A stretch of 64,000 bases of DNA from Schistosoma haematobium. Lineage: Eukaryota; Platyhelminthes; Trematoda; Strigeidida; Schistosomatidae. Each line of letters begins with the position of its first letter. Position 1 is the stretch's first letter. The notes beneath the pieces are model-generated. The model had not been told where the DNA came from, did no database searches, and saw nothing but the letters and a program-made list of their open reading frames with translations. The DNA lies in contig NC_067196.1 in NCBI RefSeq assembly GCF_000699445.3, positions 82,760,364 to 82,824,363 on the forward strand, given 5' to 3'. This document shows, piece by piece, positions 35,207-44,996 of the stretch. The position numbers were made by a program, and so were the translations under genes.

Positions 35207-35597
35207 TTTTGGTGGAGTTTTGTTCTCTGAGCTGGATGGTTTGGTCGTGGGGCTTTCATCGTTCTTCTGAACGACATCATCAGCACAAACTTCAGATAGA
35301 AGTGAAGTGTTTGAATTTCTCCATATGTGTCTCAAAGCTTGTTCTGTGCACCTCGACGTTGATTGGTTCTTATTGACCTTAAATTTGTCGTTGTTTACTT
35401 CTTTGTTTTGGTTGTGTCTCCCATTGTTTTGATTTTTGTTCTTATGTTTGTGCATGATTTTTCTGATTGGTTGATAAATTGGATTGATTTCAAACACTTC
35501 ACTTCTATCTGAAGTTTGTGCTGATGATGTCGTTCAGAAGAACGATGAAAGCTCCACGACCAAACCATCCAGCTCAGAGAACAAAACTCCACCAAAA
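35207..35597. repeat. 107-bp-arm palindrome built from a PLE repeat
   Basis: The left arm (35207-35313) and right arm (35491-35597) are near-perfect inverted copies around a 177-bp loop. The arm sequence recurs in direct orientation at 44722-44815, joined there to a PLE-like reading frame, and decayed at 3985-4175. On the minus strand the loop and left arm form one open frame (35497-35204) ending EVCADDVVQKNDES, the same peptide as at 44722. Each arm contains CTGATGA, an 18-base hairpin and GAAA, a hammerhead-like order, though stem II pairing next to the core is irregular. Confidence 0.8.
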
Positions 35598-35709
35598 TCA
35601 TCCACCTGAGCTACAAATCTTCTCCACCATCTCAATGGATTTATCTAACTTATTATGGTCGATTCCAGCAATATCAACTAGTACCTTTAATTACAAATTA
35701 GTATAAATC

Positions 35710-37380
35710 CCACATATCCTGATAAACTAATTACTGTATTAATGTAGTGCTTTGGTTCAGCTACCATCTTTTTCTAACATCAGTTTAATTTTAACACAAT
35801 CACATGTCTAATTAGACAAGATTTTCACAACATATATATTTGTCAGATGCCTGAGGCATAAGTTCATAGATTGATCGATCGTTTTACTATATAAGAGTAT
35901 TACATTAAAAGTACTTACTGTCATATGATTACAACCTTGTTCGCATTTAATGACACGAAATAAGAAGAATCGATAATCTAATTTAATATATATTTCAATG
36001 AAAACATCTTATCCCTTGAAAAGTCTTGAACAAATACCTTGGCAAAATATCAAGTGTATGCTAATATATATGAACTATTCTGTTATTTGGTTAAGCGTAT
36101 ATCACTTATTATGTTTACATATTGGATGATTTTCACACAGATTTTGTGTATTAGCCAAAAGAACATTTATTGGAATTCTGTTAATCATACCGTCGATTAA
36201 TTAAAAAAGAGAGATATTGAAATAATTTTAAAATATTAATTCTTCAGTGTACATTTAGTCATTAGCACTATCTGTACCCATAAATGGTCACTTTTTCCTA
36301 AATTTGACCTGAAGCTATTATCAATAAAGTTGATCACAAATCTGCAACTAAAATAACTCAGTGATTCAGTCATACACAGCGTAAAACCTGACGCATATGT
36401 ATATCGCGTCAAGTTATCACAAAGAGATGAAACTGTCAGAACGAATCCCATGGTGTAGGTAGTAACAGGTTTAGTGGCGATAGAAAAAACTAGGCATAAC
36501 CGATAGAATTTGAGGGAATATGGATTAGTTGGATGAAGAAAATTTACAAGACAATTTAGAACATCTCGATCAAAGGGAAGACAAATAGTAAGTGCACCTC
36601 CGCCACTACGAACGCCTTTGAGCCGTGTCACCTAAAGTCTAACCACTGGTTGTGATAATTACGCGGACATCGACCAAGTAGTCCGCATCTACCTGAATGG
36701 CTCAGTCCAATGATTAGTGTCCAAATGAACTGATGTCACATCTAGCTTTCACCCAACCTAAGAAACTACATAAATCGAGAATAACACAATTTTATGCTTT
36801 GATTTGGGTTGAGATAAGAGATATTAATTCGTTTTTTTTATTTTGAACAAAGATTTCAAACTTTTCTGAAAGGGACTCAGCTTCTATAAAAACCCATCTT
36901 CTCACTAACAGTAGCCACATTTTGAATTTTTTAGACAAAAGTAAGATAATTTCAGTGTGATTCCTATTTATACATTGAACACAGCTGCTCAGTAAATCGT
37001 TTTTGGCCAATTAAGCAGTTTATACTAACACCTAGCTATATATGATTAGCTTTAGAGATATTTTTCGTCACAGACTGACTTTATTTGACAAACTGTTAAA
37101 AACCAGGGCACAACTGGCGGACATTGTCAAAACAGCTAATGTCAACTACTCAAATAATCAAGAAACGAACTTGATAGAATATATGTTGTAGACTAACTAA
37201 CTTTCCATAACAATCAGTGACGTTTACTTCGTCTACTCAGTATATTATTTTGTGTATGTCGGAAATGCACATAACACAGTGGATCAAGAAATCGTCGTCT
37301 TATGACAGCTATTGAAACACAGATCAGAACTAATGTTTTCAGTATTTAGAAACAGGAGAGCAGATACATAAGACAAGTAT
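35710..37380. other. No gene recognised
   Basis: AT-rich sequence. A 131-codon minus-strand open frame at 36236-36631 has no recognisable motif; its 36590-36650 part resembles family C 3' sequence ('TTGAGCCGTGTCACCTAAAG', compare 41800-41830), so it is probably derived from another C relic. Confidence 0.45.
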
Positions 37381-37384
37381 CTCT

Positions 37385-37545
37385 GTATACCCGTCATATT
37401 AAAAGACTAGTATTTGAACGAAGAATATTCTTGTCGATAAATTCTCTTCAGGTTCTACAATTATATATCCAAATTAATAATCCGATAAATGGCCAGGTTA
37501 AGGGCAAAGTACATCGTTAAAAGCATGTGAATTTAGGATTATGAC
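37385..37545 (-). repeat. PLE 5'-region repeat (P), copy 2
   Basis: It is the reverse complement of 44440-44590: on the minus strand 'ATTCACATGCTTTTAACGAT', 'ATAATTGTAGAACCTGAAGA' and 'CTAGTCTTTTAATATGACGG'. The match stops just inside the presumed PLE start codon. Confidence 0.65.
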
Positions 37546-37673
37546 AACAAAATACAGTAAAATTGTTAATATTAATATGACTCATATAGAATGTTAACTT
37601 GAATCTGCGTATATGTTAAGTGAGATTTAAGATCCATGATCAGAATGAATATGGGTCAAGTAGGGTGATAGAA

Positions 37674-40580
37674 ACTCCGCCTGGAGTCCCTCCGGGGGCT
37701 ACTGCCAGTCCCAAGCCCGGATAAAGGAGGAGGGTTGGGCATGGGGTTAGCGTCCCCATCCCGTAGAAAACTAACTCTCTAAAAAAACGCTAACCAGAAA
37801 AAATTATTCAAACCTTTTAAACTCTGCCCTGAGAGTCAGAAGGTCTTCATTTAGAAGAACTATGACGCCTCATGATGAAAGCCGAATTATTTCGGAAGTT
37901 ACGAGGTCGATACCCTTTCTGACAACCAGAGCGACCATTTATTGAGGTACATGGAATGTTCGTACAATGTGGGACACCGGGAGAGTCTTCCAAATTGCTG
38001 CAGAAATGAGAAGATACAACCTAGAGGTACTTGGGATCAGTGAAACACATTGGATACAAGTTGGACAACAACGACTAACTACAGGAGAGCTCCTGTTATA
38101 CTCCGGCCATGAAGAAGAAAATGCACCACATACACAAGGAGTCGCATTGATGCTGTCCAAACAAGAGCAAAATGCACTTATAGGATGGGAATCTCATGGA
38201 CCAAGGATCATCAAAGCCTCGTTCAAAACAAAGGAATTGGGCATTTCAATGAACATCATCCAATGCTATGCGCCTAACAACGACTACAATGAAGACGCTA
38301 AAGATCAATTCTACAATAGGCTGCAGTCAATCGTCGAGAAGTGCCCAACAAAGGACCTGACCATTCTGATGGGAGATTTCAACGCCAAGGTTGGAACGGA
38401 CAACACTGGATATGAAAACATCATGGGACGACACGGACTGGGAGAAAGAAACGAAAATGGTGAGAAATTTGCAAATCTATGTGCCTTCAATAAGCTGGTC
38501 ATAGGCGGCACCATATTCCCACATAAACGCATACACAAAACCACATGGACTTCACCGGATCACTCTACACAAAACCAAATCGACCATATTTGCATCAACA
38601 AAACGTTCAGAAGGACTATAGAGGACGTGAGAACCAAGAGAGGAGCACATATAGCATCAGATCATCACTTGCTGGTCGCCAAGATGAAATTGAAACTCAA
38701 GAAGCACTGGACAACGGGGCGGACAATATCACAAAAGTTCAATACGGCCTTTCTTCAGGATACTAACAAACTCAACAAATTCAAGATAGTCGTCAGCAAC
38801 AAGTTCCAGGCCTTTCATGATCTACTCAATGGAGAAGGAACTACTGTGGAGAGCAACTGGAAGGGGATCAAAGAGGCAATCACTTCAACATGTCATGAGG
38901 TCCTGGGTCACAAGAAGCACCATCACAAGGAATGGATCACTGTTGATACACTGGATAAGATTCAAGAAAGAAGGAACAAGAAGGCAGCAATCAATACCAG
39001 TCGAACAAGAGCAGAAAAATCCAAGGCACAAGCTGAATACACAGAAGTAAACAAACAATTGAAGAAATCAGCATGGCCATCAGACAAATCAAGAGTGGCA
39101 AAGCAGCAGGACCGGACAACATCCCAGCAGAGGCACTAAAAGCAGACGTAGCGGCAACTGCAAGGATACTCCACATTCTCTTCAATAAGATTTGGGATGA
39201 GGAACAAGTACCAAGAGACTGGAAAGAAGGACTTCTGATCAAAATACCGAAGAAAGGCGATCTCAGCAAGTGTGATAACTACAGGGGCATCACTCTTCTC
39301 TCAATACCGGGAAAAGTCTTCAACAGGGTATTGTTAAACAGGATGAAGGACTGCGTAGACGCCCAACTTCGTGACCAACAGGCAGGATTCTGTAAGGATA
39401 GATCGTGTACAGACCAAATCGCAACTCTACGGATCATTGTGGAACAATCATTTGAATAGAATTCATCACTCTACATCAACGTCATTGACTACGAAAAGGC
39501 ATTTGATAGCGTGAACAGAACAACACTATGGAAACTTCTTCGACACTACGGCGTGCCTGAGAAGATAGTCAATATCACACAGAGTTCATATGATGGATTA
39601 CACTGCAAAATTGTGCATGGAGGACAATTGACAGATTCGTTTGAGGTAAAGACCGGTATTAGGCAACGTGGCTTACTCCCACCCTTTCTCTTTCTCCTGG
39701 TAATCGACTGGATCATGAAGACGTCAACGTCTGAAGGGAAGCACGGGATACAATGGACATCTAGGATGCAGTTGGACGATCTGGACTTCGCAGATGATCT
39801 GGCCCTTCTATCCCAAACGCAACAACAGATGCAGGAAAAGACGACCAGTGTGGCAGCAGCCTCAGCAGCAGTAGGTCTCAATATACACAAAGGGAAAAGC
39901 AGGATTCTCCGATACAACACAGAATGAACCAATCCAATCACAATTGACGGAGAAGATTTGGAATATGTAAAAACCTTTACGTATGTGGGCAGCATCATTG
40001 ATGAACAGGGTGGATCTGATGCAGATGTGAAGGCGCGGATCGGCAAAGCAAGAGCAGCATATTTACAACTGAGGAACATCTGGAATTCAAAGCAACTGTC
40101 AACCAACACCAAGGTCAGGATTTTCAATACAAATGTCAAGACAGTTCTACTGTATGGGGCAGAAACCTGGAGAACTACGAAAGCCATCATCCAGAAAATA
40201 CAGGTGTTTATTAACAGTTGTCTACGCAAAATACTTCAGATCCGTTGGCCGGACACTATTAGCAACAACGTACTGTGGGGGAGAACAAACCAGATGCCAG
40301 CGGAGGAAGAAATCAGGAAGAAGTGCTGGAAGTGGATAGGACACACATTGAGAAAGGCACCGAACTGCGTCACAAGACAAGCCCTCACATGGAATCCTGA
40401 AGGCCAAAGGAAAAGAGGAAGACCAAAGAACACATTACGCCGTGAAATGGAAATAGACATGAGAAAAATGAACAAGAATTGGATGGAACTAGAAAAGAAG
40501 GCCCAGGACAGAGTGAGTTGGAGAATGCTGGTCAGCGACCTATGCTCCATTGGGAGTAACAGGCGTAAGTAAGTAAAGTA
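37674..40580 (+). mobile_element. RTE-clade non-LTR retrotransposon, copy A (full length, defective)
   Basis: Flanked by the 11-bp target duplication AGGGTGATAGA (37663-37673 and 40581-40591). The 5' untranslated region (37674-37861) is GC-rich and matches the 5' end of copy B; the 3' end is a short GTAA/GTAAA repeat typical of RTE elements. At about 2.9 kb it is some 0.3 kb shorter than copy B because of one internal deletion near 39070. Confidence 0.95.
37862..40572 (+). pseudogene. RTE endonuclease-reverse transcriptase polyprotein, broken
   Basis: The polyprotein would nick chromosomal DNA (APE-type endonuclease) and copy element RNA. Endonuclease: [28 protein letters not shown] and SDHHLL are all present (37946-38680). 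[38 protein letters not shown] (39270-39810); C-terminal [23 protein letters not shown]. Lesions: TGA at 37943-37945 soon after the ATG; a deletion near 39070 removing about 103 codons at a GAAGAAA repeat and shifting frame; TAG at 39457-39459 in place of Trp; TGA at 39925-39927. The RQGC..SPF motif reads RQRGLLPPF. Four independent lesions mean a dead copy. Confidence 0.95.
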
Positions 40581-40699
40581 AGGGTGATAGAGAAATAATA
40601 GTGCAATTATAATTCGATCAAATAAGTAAGACGTAATACGGAGAGATGGATGCGAAGTGAATAAATCATGTATAGGGGAGATTAATGATGCTTAACCAA

Positions 40700-40721
40700 T
40701 AATACGAATAATAATAATAAC

Positions 40722-40767
<46 letters not shown>
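40700..40767. repeat. (TAA)n microsatellite
   Basis: Tandem AAT/TAA repeats with a single CAA, between RTE copy A and the PLE 3' end. Confidence 0.95.
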
Positions 40768-40768
<1 letters not shown>

Positions 40769-40939
40769 GAAGATTTATGAATAAAGATAACGGGGACAAT
40801 TACAATTGACTACGAAAGGTCATAGTCAAATTAGGTAATTCAATAGTTAAGATTACGACTGATTAATTGGCCTTGATGTTGGCCAGGGGAGGAGGAGTGG
40901 TTGAATATATTTCTTCTGTACGTGTAGCTCCGGTTTCTT

Positions 40940-41525
40940 CATCCAGATGGCTACTGCTTCAGCCGTTTGAAGGACTTTTAGTCTGACCAGTTTGGCAAAA
41001 ATTACTTACATTATAAATAATTGAAAAAGATTGGTTTATACTGGCATTATGACCGGTTTGTACTAAATGGGCCAATACTGAGCTGTTCACCTTCTTCATC
41101 AAACCTTTGTTTAGCCACGCTGGAAGGTGTTCACGAGCACGAAAACGTAAATTCCTAGATCTTCGACCAATATAACTCGCTCCACAGGAGCAGTCGAAGT
41201 GATAAATAAAAAATGAGGTGGTCATTCTAGGTAATTAATCTTTTAGCTTCGGTGTAACCATTGGGCGCGTAGAAAATACTAATCGCAGTTCTCAGGTGTT
41301 AAAAGACTTTTGTATTGTCCTACGTAATCTCTGAGTTAGTATTTCACTAGCCGCATCCCCTCTGAATTGTAGATACATGAACAGGGATTTCTTCTTCACT
41401 GTTTGTATTTCGCCTAATTTCGCATTCGTGATTATATATTTAATTATAAACTTTCTAGGGTAGCCATTCTCGCTGAGAGTATTATGCAAGGTGTTAAGCT
41501 CTTATTCGACTATATCAGCAGAACA
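40940..41525 (-). pseudogene. PLE C-terminal part with GIY-YIG endonuclease, broken
   Basis: PLE endonucleases of this type are GIY-YIG nucleases preceded by a Cys motif. Seen on the minus strand: linker LSENGYPRKFI, then LPRMTTSFFIYHFDCSCGAS, YIGRRSRNLRFRAREHLP, and VLAHLVQTGHN. The CxC, YIG, Arg and EH residues of the domain are present. In-frame stops lie just after the insertion junction (TAA at 41499-41501, Gln codon expected), ahead of LPRM (near 41234) and after TKSPSNG (near 40959). Confidence 0.88.
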
Positions 41526-43605
41526 GTCAGTCAGTAACAACGTAGAACTTCGTACGTACGTACATCAGTTCGAGTTGCCACACCACATTAGCATAGAGAT
41601 GCAGTGGTCGATTCAAATCCCGTAGTGGTAGAGGTAATAAGAGTATAAGCAGTAATCGGGAAGATTAGTGTTTGGAGATGTTACTTAAAGAGTATAATAC
41701 AGTGAAATAAATTTGAGAGGAGAAAAAAAGAGACAAGGAGGAATAAGGAGATCAAAATTTGGGAGAACACAAAGAGTGGATGCACCTGCGCCATTGCAAA
41801 CAATTTTGAGCCATGTCATTCAGGGTCTCTAACCATCAGTTGCTATCATCTCGCGGTCCCCAATCAGGTAGTCTACACCTAACAACATGACTCAGTCCAC
41901 TTGTCAGTGACTTCATAAACTTGTGCCATGTTTTGGTCTGGCCGCCACTAGCTTTCTTCCAATCTACTCCTATACCACGAAGCATCGCACGTCGAGGCAG
42001 TCGGTGGTTGGGCATACGTAACACGTGTCCCAGCCATCTCAACTGATGAAGTTTCATTACTTCATCAACTGGTTTGCCATTCTTACCTAGTACCCGTTTC
42101 CTAACAACTGAGTTACTTACTCGGTGGTCCCAGGATATACGAGCAATGTTTCGAATACACATGTGATCAATTACTAGTAACCTACGAATATTCTCTACTC
42201 TTACCGGCCATGTTTCACTGCCATAAAGTAGGATGGAACGAACTGCTGCTCAGTAAACACGTCCTTTGGTTGATAGACGGATATCTCGCCTACGCCATAA
42301 ATGACGCAAGTTGGCGAAAGCTAGTCGAGCCTTCTGTATCTGTGCTGAGATTTTGTCATACACCAGACCACAAGGGCTGATGAGACTTTCAAGATAAGTG
42401 AATCGGTTGACACGCTCAACTACTTCACTCCCTATCATTAGTTCGGGTGTCGATGAAACCCAGTCCTGAAGCAACATTTTGCATTTCGAGGGAGAGAATC
42501 GCATTCCGAACATGCTTGCATTGTTGCTTAGAGTGGTCAGAAGACTCTGACTTTTGTCAGCGTCTTCACCAAATAGAACTATGTCATCAGCATATTCTAA
42601 GTCAACAAGTGAACCTCCCGGTAGAAGTTCAACCCCTGGAAATTTAGATGAGGAGAGTGTTATCTCTAAGAGTACGTCGACCACAAAGTTGAACAAGAAT
42701 GGAGAGAGTGGACAGCCCTGACGAAAACCACTTGAGGTAATCAATTCTGACGAAAGTTCGCCATAAGCTCTCACTCTACCAGTTGTGTTCGAGTAGAGAG
42801 CCTTTATAAGGTTAATGTACTTCTTTGGTACTCCTTTCAGTGACAAACACTGCCATAGAACCTCACGATCAACAGAGTCAAATGCCGCCTTAAGGTCGAC
42901 AAATACTACCATTGTAGGGCGTCTGAACGTGTAGCTGTGTTCTAGAACCTGACGTAGTGTGAATATCTGATCTATGCAACCACGTCCAGGTCGGAAACCA
43001 GCCTGGTTTTCTCTAGTCTGCTCTTCACGAGCTTTGGTTAGGCGTCGAAGTATGATTGAAGCTAATATTTTAGATACTATATTAATCAAACTGATTCCTC
43101 TGTGATTGTCACAAGAGGACTTTTGTCCTTTCTTATAGACTGGCACAATCAGTGATTAAGACCAGTCAGATGGGATTACGTCCAGTTCCCAAATTCTACC
43201 TAAGACCTCAGTTAATCTCACTGCTAATACTGGACCACCATCCTTAAAAATCTCAGGAGTAAACCTGTCAGGGCCTGCTGCTCTTCCTCGCTTCAGATTT
43301 CCTATGGCTTTTTCAACTTCGTAAAGAGACGGAGGACCTACATTAACTTGCCATTCAGGTTGACTGGAGATCATGGGAAACCGAAGTGCGGCTGAAGGCC
43401 AGTTGAACTGATCCCTGAAGTGTTCTGCCCATCGATCCAATCTCCTGGATTGAGAATGTATAATATGTCCATCTTTCTCTGAGATTGTTTCGCTAACAGT
43501 CGGTTTCCTTAACAAATCTGAACAATTGTCTGCTATTACCTATTGCCGCTGCCTTTTCCATCTCTCTTGATTTCGCTACCCACCACTGTTCACGATCATT
43601 GCGTA
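41526..43605 (-). mobile_element. Family C non-LTR retrotransposon (RTE-like), nested in the PLE, 5' truncated
   Basis: An insertion of 2,080 bp bounded by the 18-bp duplication described for the PLE. The 3' end (41526 side) carries the family tail shared with 26709-26903, 32700-33770 and 51690-52590; it lacks a poly(A) tail and ends ACTGACTGAC. The 5' end starts inside the pre-RT linker, so the endonuclease domain is missing. It must be younger than the PLE copy it interrupts. Confidence 0.93.
41836..43515 (-). pseudogene. Family C reverse transcriptase, broken
   Basis: Minus-strand reading gives a linker (43515-43156) with NLKRGRAAGPDRFTPEIFKD, then RT (43146-42250) with CDNHRGISLIN, NQAGFRPGRGCIDQIF, VFVDLKAAFDSVDREVLW, SGFRQGCPLSPFLFNFVVD and LEYADDIVLFG, and a C-terminal part (42162-41836) with HQLRWLGHVLRMPNHRLPRR. 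The catalytic YADD is intact. A stop at 43153-43155 separates linker from RT (SDWS*SLIVPVYKK), and another stop at 42247-42249 lies near GRVY. The related copies here share WPVR/WPLR and LRWLGH motifs. Clade assignment to RTE is by overall motif pattern. Confidence 0.88.
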
Positions 43606-44433
43606 GACTATATCAGCAGAACATATAGTGAGAACACAGTAACTAAGGTTTTTGATCAAGTTTTGTTTGTACTGTAGAGGTACAAAGCTCAGGAAGTTCG
43701 TATACTGCCCAGTCTATGTACTTTTTCTGTGTAAGTTCCTTTTTAACGATCCATACGCTCTCTTAGTCAAGAGAACGTCCAAAAAGGCTATTCGGCCATC
43801 ACTTTCTTCTTCAAATGCAAACTGAATGGCTGGATGCACTTCATTAAATCGCCTAAGAACCTCTTGCGGCGACGTATTATCTTTACAGAGGATGAACGTG
43901 TCATTCATGTATCTAAAGTAAAATTTGGAGCTTTGAATAATCTTTTTTAGTGGACCATTTTCTAGTTTGGCTAGAAAAATATCAGCTAGTATAGGGCCCA
44001 GTGGTGAACCCATTGCAACACCATCTGTTTGTCTATATATTTCACCGTTGAACTTGAAATTCACATTCATGGTGCATTTGAGTAATAACTCTTTCACGAC
44101 ATTGATAGGAACAGTAGTTTCAATTTCATTTTCAGTCAGCTGTTCACCTATATATTCTACAGTCTCTATGAGTGGGACGTTTGTGAATAACGATGTTACA
44201 TCCAATGACATCATCTTTGATCCCAACGTATTTACATTTTTTATTTTATCAACAAATTGGAACACATCCTTAACACTATATTTTACAAGCTTTTCGTGTA
44301 GAGGTTTCAATACAGTTACCAACCATTTAGCTATAGTATGGTAAGGAGAGTTATACATATCTAAAATAGGTCTTAATGGGATCCCCAGTTTGTGCACCTT
44401 TGGCAATCCATACAATCTCAGTAGATGGGTTTA
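43606..44433 (-). pseudogene. PLE reverse transcriptase, broken
   Basis: The PLE hallmark LYGLPKVHKLGIPLRP is at the start (44421-44370). Then come MSLDVTSLFTNVPL (motif A), TDGVAMGSPLGPILADIFLA (motif B) and FRYMNDTFILCKD (motif C). In PLEs motif C is normally Y-x-D-D; here the first Asp is Asn, so catalysis should be lost. A TAG at 43711-43713 replaces an expected Trp (ST*TGQYTNF), after which the frame continues to CSADIV at the insertion junction. Confidence 0.9.
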
Positions 44434-44830
44434 TCACAATCCTAAATTCACATGCTTTTAACGATGTACTTTGCCCTTAACCTGGCCATTTATCGGATTA
44501 TTAATTTGGATATATAATTGTAGAACCTGAAGAGAATTTATCGACAAGAACATTCTTCGTTCAAATACTAGTCTTTTAATATGACGGGGATCTTTAAACG
44601 ATTAAAATGTTGTGAACAACCCATTGAGTTGAAGGTGCTCAATGAGCTCCTGAAGTCTAACGTAAAGTTCACTGAAACGAAAACTACTATGGAATTTATC
44701 AATAGGTGCATCGAATCAGGTCTATTTGAAGTTTGTGCTGATGATGTCCTTCAGAAGAACGATGAAAGCTCCACGACCAAACCATCCATCTCAGAGAACA
44801 AAACTCCACCAAAAAGGAACAATTATTTGA
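44434..44830 (+). mobile_element. Inverted PLE 5' part adjoining the PLE relic
   Basis: On the plus strand: the P repeat (44440-44580), then an open frame from ATG 44581 giving KVLNELLKSNVKFTETKTTM and FINRCIESGLFEVCADD, then the palindrome-arm repeat (44722-44815). FI..C near the N-terminus resembles the pre-RT region of PLE proteins. It abuts the minus-strand RT part head-to-head at about 44433. This is the expected outcome of 5' inversion during target-primed insertion, or of PLE tandem/inverted arrangement. Confidence 0.65.
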
Positions 44831-44861
44831 AGTTTGAGAATAAATCGGATGATAGTTATGG

Positions 44862-44867
44862 TTTATT
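44862..44867 (-). promoter_or_regulatory. Candidate polyadenylation signal of NIF3L1
   Basis: AATAAA on the minus strand, about 130 nt after the stop codon at 44997. It lies just outside the adjacent PLE-derived sequence, implying a short 3' untranslated region of roughly 150 nt. Confidence 0.5.
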
Positions 44868-44996
44868 TTACAAGTTGATAATAGACCAATAATATCCAGT
44901 ATTAAGAAGGAAATGGAAAAAAGTAGTGAAACCATTAAAAATATCTGTTGTAACACATCGAATACTACAAAACTGCACAAACATAATAACGATTTG

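Larger units (their letters stand above)
40860..44433 (-). mobile_element. Penelope-like element (PLE) relic, split by a nested retrotransposon
   Basis: On the minus strand the RT part (44433-43606) and the C-terminal part with the GIY-YIG domain (41525-40940) are separated by a family C element (41526-43605). The 18-bp sequence GACTATATCAGCAGAACA is present at both junctions (41508-41525 and 43606-43623). Removing one copy plus the insert restores a continuous reading frame. The 5' end of the minus-strand part stops at about 44433, where sequence switches to an inverted PLE 5' part. The 3' end near 40860 is approximate. Confidence 0.9.

Noticed and set aside
36236..36631. 131-codon minus-strand frame as a gene
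   Set aside because: No domain recognised; its first part resembles family C 3' sequence, so it is more likely relic DNA.
39546..40229. 227-codon minus-strand frame across RTE copy A
   Set aside because: Antisense shadow of the RT and C-terminal region of copy A.
40236..40550. 104-codon minus-strand frame
   Set aside because: Antisense shadow of RTE copy A, mirrored by the same shadow in the fragment at 8138-8725.
43967..44344. 125-codon plus-strand frame
   Set aside because: Antisense of the PLE reverse transcriptase.
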